Source: SAR116 cluster bacterium (GTDB lineage: Bacteria > Pseudomonadota > Alphaproteobacteria > Puniceispirillales > GCA-002684695). Taken from it: a DNA stretch of 8,472 nt. This document shows positions 7,026 through 8,472 of the stretch, piece after piece. The DNA lies in NCBI GenBank assembly GCA_002684695.1, contig NYVQ01000052.1:52316-60787 (forward strand), written 5' to 3'. Each line of letters starts with the position of its first letter. Within the stretch, counting starts at the first letter, position 1. The notes below the pieces were generated by a model. It was not told where the DNA came from. It ran no database searches and was given only the letters and a program-made list of their open reading frames with translations. The translations under genes and the position numbers were made by a program.

Positions 7026-8066
7026 TTAATTAAAAGTATAATGTTTTTTTGGGATATGTAGCAACCACAATGCACTTAAGAAAAGTAATACACCTCCAAA
7101 TTGATGCATAACTCCTAAAACTATTGGAACTGAGTATATTAAAGTGAATATGCCTAGAATAAATTGACATAATATTGCAAGCGAAAGAAAAATAATTCTC
7201 AAATTAAGAGTGTTTTTAAGAATGTAATTAATGAAATAAATAATAATAATAATCAGTGTAAGTGAAGCAAGTAACCTATGGTGAAATTGCGCTGAAACTG
7301 GGTTTTCAAATGGGTCCATAATGCCTAGAGAACCATATTCAATTGGAACAATATTATCTCCCATATATGGAAAAGAATTGTATACAAGCCCAGCATCCAT
7401 TCCCGATACAAAAGTTCCGGCTATTATTGTTAATGAAATAAATATTAGTGGTATAACATCAACAAATTTTAGATTTTTAACCTTGCCTTCAAATAAATCA
7501 AGAGCCGTCCAAAATGAGATGCCTAAAATTATAAAAGCCATACTTAAGTGAACTGACAATCTATATTGAGAAACTGAAGGAATTTCATTAAGGCCAGATT
7601 TAACCATCCACCATCCTATAATGCCTTGGATACATATAAGTAGTAAGATCAGTGAGGCTGTAAATAATGTTCGACCTTTGAGATTTTTTCTAAATAGAAA
7701 ATATACAAATGGTATTAGGAAGGATAAACCTATTAATCTGCCCCAAACCCTATGAAAGTACTCCCAGAAAAAAATGTATTTAAAATCCGAAAGATTCATC
7801 CAAGAATTAATATGATTAAATTCAGGTGATAGTTTATATAAATCAAAAATTCTCAACCACTCTTTATCAGTTAATGGTGGTAAAAAACCAAGAAAGGGCC
7901 TCCATTCAACCATTGAAAGTCCACTTCCTGTCAATCTAGTTGCACCTCCAATAAAGATCATCACAACCACCAAGAAGCTTATTACAAAAAGCCAAATTGA
8001 AATTCTGATATTGATACCTTGAAATGAATCGTCCATTTTTAAATAATTTATTTTAATTATTTTCAT
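7026..8066 (-). CDS. ctaA: Heme A synthase (COX15/CtaA family)
   Basis: This 346-residue inner-membrane protein converts heme O to heme A, the cofactor of aa3-type cytochrome c oxidase. Seen: about eight hydrophobic segments (roughly 22-42, 98-124, 133-152, 170-190, 202-222, 264-284, 289-311, 316-336). The signature stretch GGATRLTGSGLSMVEWRP (40-57) follows the first. Four conserved His sites, the heme ligands of the family, are all present: H105 (EYFHRVWGR), H173 (LSVHLS), H262/H263 (QFHHRLL) and H321 (MHQFGG). The periplasmic loop SGMDAGLVYNSFPYMGDNIVP (221-241) is typical of the alphaproteobacterial/mitochondrial type, which lacks the paired loop cysteines of Bacillus CtaA. The start is uncertain: ATG at 8066, or Met11 (8036), which would put the N-terminus closer to the first membrane segment. 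Neither has a Shine-Dalgarno. The cyclase gene follows after 20 nt and is probably cotranscribed. Confidence 0.95.
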   Translation of the reverse strand: MKIIKINYLKMDDSFQGINIRISIWLFVISFLVVVMIFIGGATRLTGSGLSMVEWRPFLGFLPPLTDKEWLRIFDLYKLSPEFNHINSWMNLSDFKYIFFWEYFHRVWGRLIGLSFLIPFVYFLFRKNLKGRTLFTASLILLLICIQGIIGWWMVKSGLNEIPSVSQYRLSVHLSMAFIILGISFWTALDLFEGKVKNLKFVDVIPLIFISLTIIAGTFVSGMDAGLVYNSFPYMGDNIVPIEYGSLGIMDPFENPVSAQFHHRLLASLTLIIIIIYFINYILKNTLNLRIIFLSLAILCQFILGIFTLIYSVPIVLGVMHQFGGVLLFLSALWLLHIPKKHYTFN

Positions 8067-8176
8067 ATAAACGGTAAAATTAATAAAACAAGGCGTAATA
8101 TTGAGGGCTTTAATTGAAAAAACTGGAAAACTAAAATTGATTCTCTCAGGATTTCATAAATACACTTTAATGTCAT
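8063..8176 (-). CDS. Possible 37-residue leader ORF overlapping the ctaA start
   Basis: Starting from ATG at 8176-8174, an open frame encodes a 37-residue, largely hydrophobic peptide beginning MTLKCIYEIL and ending LILPFI. It terminates at TGA 8065-8063, which overlaps the ctaA ATG in an ATGA arrangement, the geometry typical of translational coupling. I recognise no family, and there is no Shine-Dalgarno before it. In AT-rich DNA a frame this long can occur by chance, and a plus-strand frame (8101-8178, TTG start) covers the same bases. Treat as hypothetical. Confidence 0.2.
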   Translation of the reverse strand: MTLKCIYEILRESILVFQFFQLKPSILRLVLLILPFI

Positions 8177-8301
8177 AAGCTGGGCATGATTTTTTTCCTG
8201 ATAGAGAAATTAGTTTCTATATATTACATCGTTTTTATAACCTCATAAAAAAACTTGAAGTTTGACAAGATGAAAAAAAAATAATTTTTTTTAATTTAAG
8301 T
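8067..8301. other. Spacer between ctaA and the groES promoter, mostly unassigned
   Basis: About 235 nt, which must hold the ctaA promoter on the minus strand. Apart from the possible short ORF, I see only weak structure. GTCAT (8172-8176) and ATGAT (8186-8190) can pair just before a run of T up to 8196. AGAAA (8205-8209) and TTTCT (8214-8218) flank TTAG. Nine A (8273-8281) and eight T (8285-8292) form an A/T-only inverted tract. No tRNA, known small RNA or riboswitch was recognised. Confidence 0.5.
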
Positions 8302-8330
8302 CTTGAAAATAAAACAATTAATAGCTATTT
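8302..8330 (+). promoter_or_regulatory. Putative RpoH (sigma-32) heat-shock promoter of groES
   Basis: CTTGAA (8302-8307) is followed, after 17 nt, by CTATTT (8325-8330). This fits the alphaproteobacterial RpoH pattern of a CTTG-type -35 and a CTATNT-like -10. The same -35 overlaps TTGAAA, so a vegetative sigma factor could also use it. Transcription would start about 6-8 nt downstream, inside the left arm of the CIRCE operator, as expected for HrcA repression. Confidence 0.65.
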
Positions 8331-8334
8331 GTCT

Positions 8335-8361
8335 TTAGCACTCTCATGGTGAGAGTGCTAA
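8335..8361 (+). promoter_or_regulatory. CIRCE operator (HrcA-binding site)
   Basis: TTAGCACTC (8335-8343) and GAGTGCTAA (8353-8361) form a perfect 9-bp inverted repeat around exactly 9 nt (TCATGGTGA). This is the consensus CIRCE arrangement bound by the repressor HrcA before groESL and dnaK operons in many bacteria. It lies between the promoter and the groES start, 34 nt before the ATG, where HrcA would block initiation until heat or misfolded protein titrates GroE. Confidence 0.97.
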
Positions 8362-8384
8362 ATCAAAATAAACTAATGTAAATG

Positions 8385-8389
8385 AGGAG
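8385..8389 (+). promoter_or_regulatory. Strong Shine-Dalgarno of groES
   Basis: AGGAG lies 6 nt before the groES ATG. It is the best ribosome-binding site in the window, where most starts have weak or no Shine-Dalgarno. This fits high expression of the chaperonin operon and fixes the start codon. Confidence 0.85.
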
Positions 8390-8395
8390 AATTCT

Positions 8396-8472
8396 ATGAA
8401 ATTTAGGCCACTCCATGACCGAGTTGTAGTCAAGCGCCTTGACGGTGAAGAAAAAACTGCAAGTGGTATTAT
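8396..8472 (+). CDS. groES: Co-chaperonin GroES (first 25 codons, cut by window edge)
   Basis: The visible N-terminus, MKFRPLHDRVVVKRL followed by DGEEKTASGI, is the conserved start of the roughly 95-residue Cpn10 family: beta strand PLHDRVVVK, then the start of the mobile loop with the T-A-S-G-I motif that contacts GroEL. GroES caps the GroEL cylinder in the cytoplasm and enables ATP-driven protein folding. The ATG is set by AGGAG 6 nt upstream, and the gene is preceded by CIRCE and a heat-shock promoter. groEL is expected directly downstream, outside the window. Only about a quarter of the gene is visible, but the sequence and the regulatory context agree. Confidence 0.97.
   Translation, partial: MKFRPLHDRVVVKRLDGEEKTASGI

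Noticed and set aside
7321..7551. 76-codon plus-strand frame inside ctaA
   Set aside because: It is antisense to conserved CtaA membrane segments and loop, with no independent support.
8262..8267. Perfect TTGACA upstream of groES, considered as a vegetative -35
   Set aside because: The nearest -10-like hexamer (AATAAT, 8280-8285) is only 12 nt away, and the position 17 nt downstream is a T-run. The CTTGAA/CTATTT pair fits better.

Overview
The window looks like an ordinary chromosomal segment of an AT-rich (by eye roughly one third G+C) alphaproteobacterium, probably of the streamlined marine kind. Spacers are short, genes are tightly packed, and codon use is A/T-biased in every gene. The alphaproteobacterial assignment rests on four things: the motif-2 region of AspRS (RADRSPGEFYQLDLEMSF), a CtaA of the alphaproteobacterial/mitochondrial COX15 type, an alphaproteobacterial-style RpoH promoter combined with a CIRCE operator before groES, and a dimethylglycine/sarcosine-dehydrogenase-like flavoprotein. 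I cannot name a genus.

Layout, left to right. (1) Minus strand: pgi (glucose-6-phosphate isomerase) is followed after 26 nt by the start of an FAD-dependent oxidoreductase of the DMGDH/SARDH type, cut by the left window edge. (2) A 75-nt AT-rich divergent spacer. (3) Plus strand: a family 2 glycosyltransferase, a 144-nt spacer, a small four-cysteine DUF1289 protein, and aspS 27 nt further on. (4) Convergent with aspS, 14 nt away, is a minus-strand pair: ctaA (heme A synthase), then 20 nt later a membrane-anchored class III nucleotide cyclase with a TolB-like and TPR-like C-terminal half. (5) A divergent spacer of about 330 nt between ctaA and groES. It carries a heat-shock promoter, a perfect CIRCE operator, a strong Shine-Dalgarno and possibly a tiny ORF overlapping the ctaA start. 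(6) The first 25 codons of groES run off the right edge.

Most genes are housekeeping: glycolysis/gluconeogenesis, tRNA charging, cytochrome oxidase cofactor synthesis and chaperonin. The accessory pieces are the glycosyltransferase and the cyclase/TPR protein. I found no mobile element, CRISPR array, rRNA, tRNA or prophage signal, and no convincing undescribed system. The items most worth a second look are the cyclase, which has Asn where the purine-selecting Lys normally sits, the dual RpoH/HrcA control of groES, the predicted non-discriminating AspRS, and the unexplained spacer upstream of ctaA.
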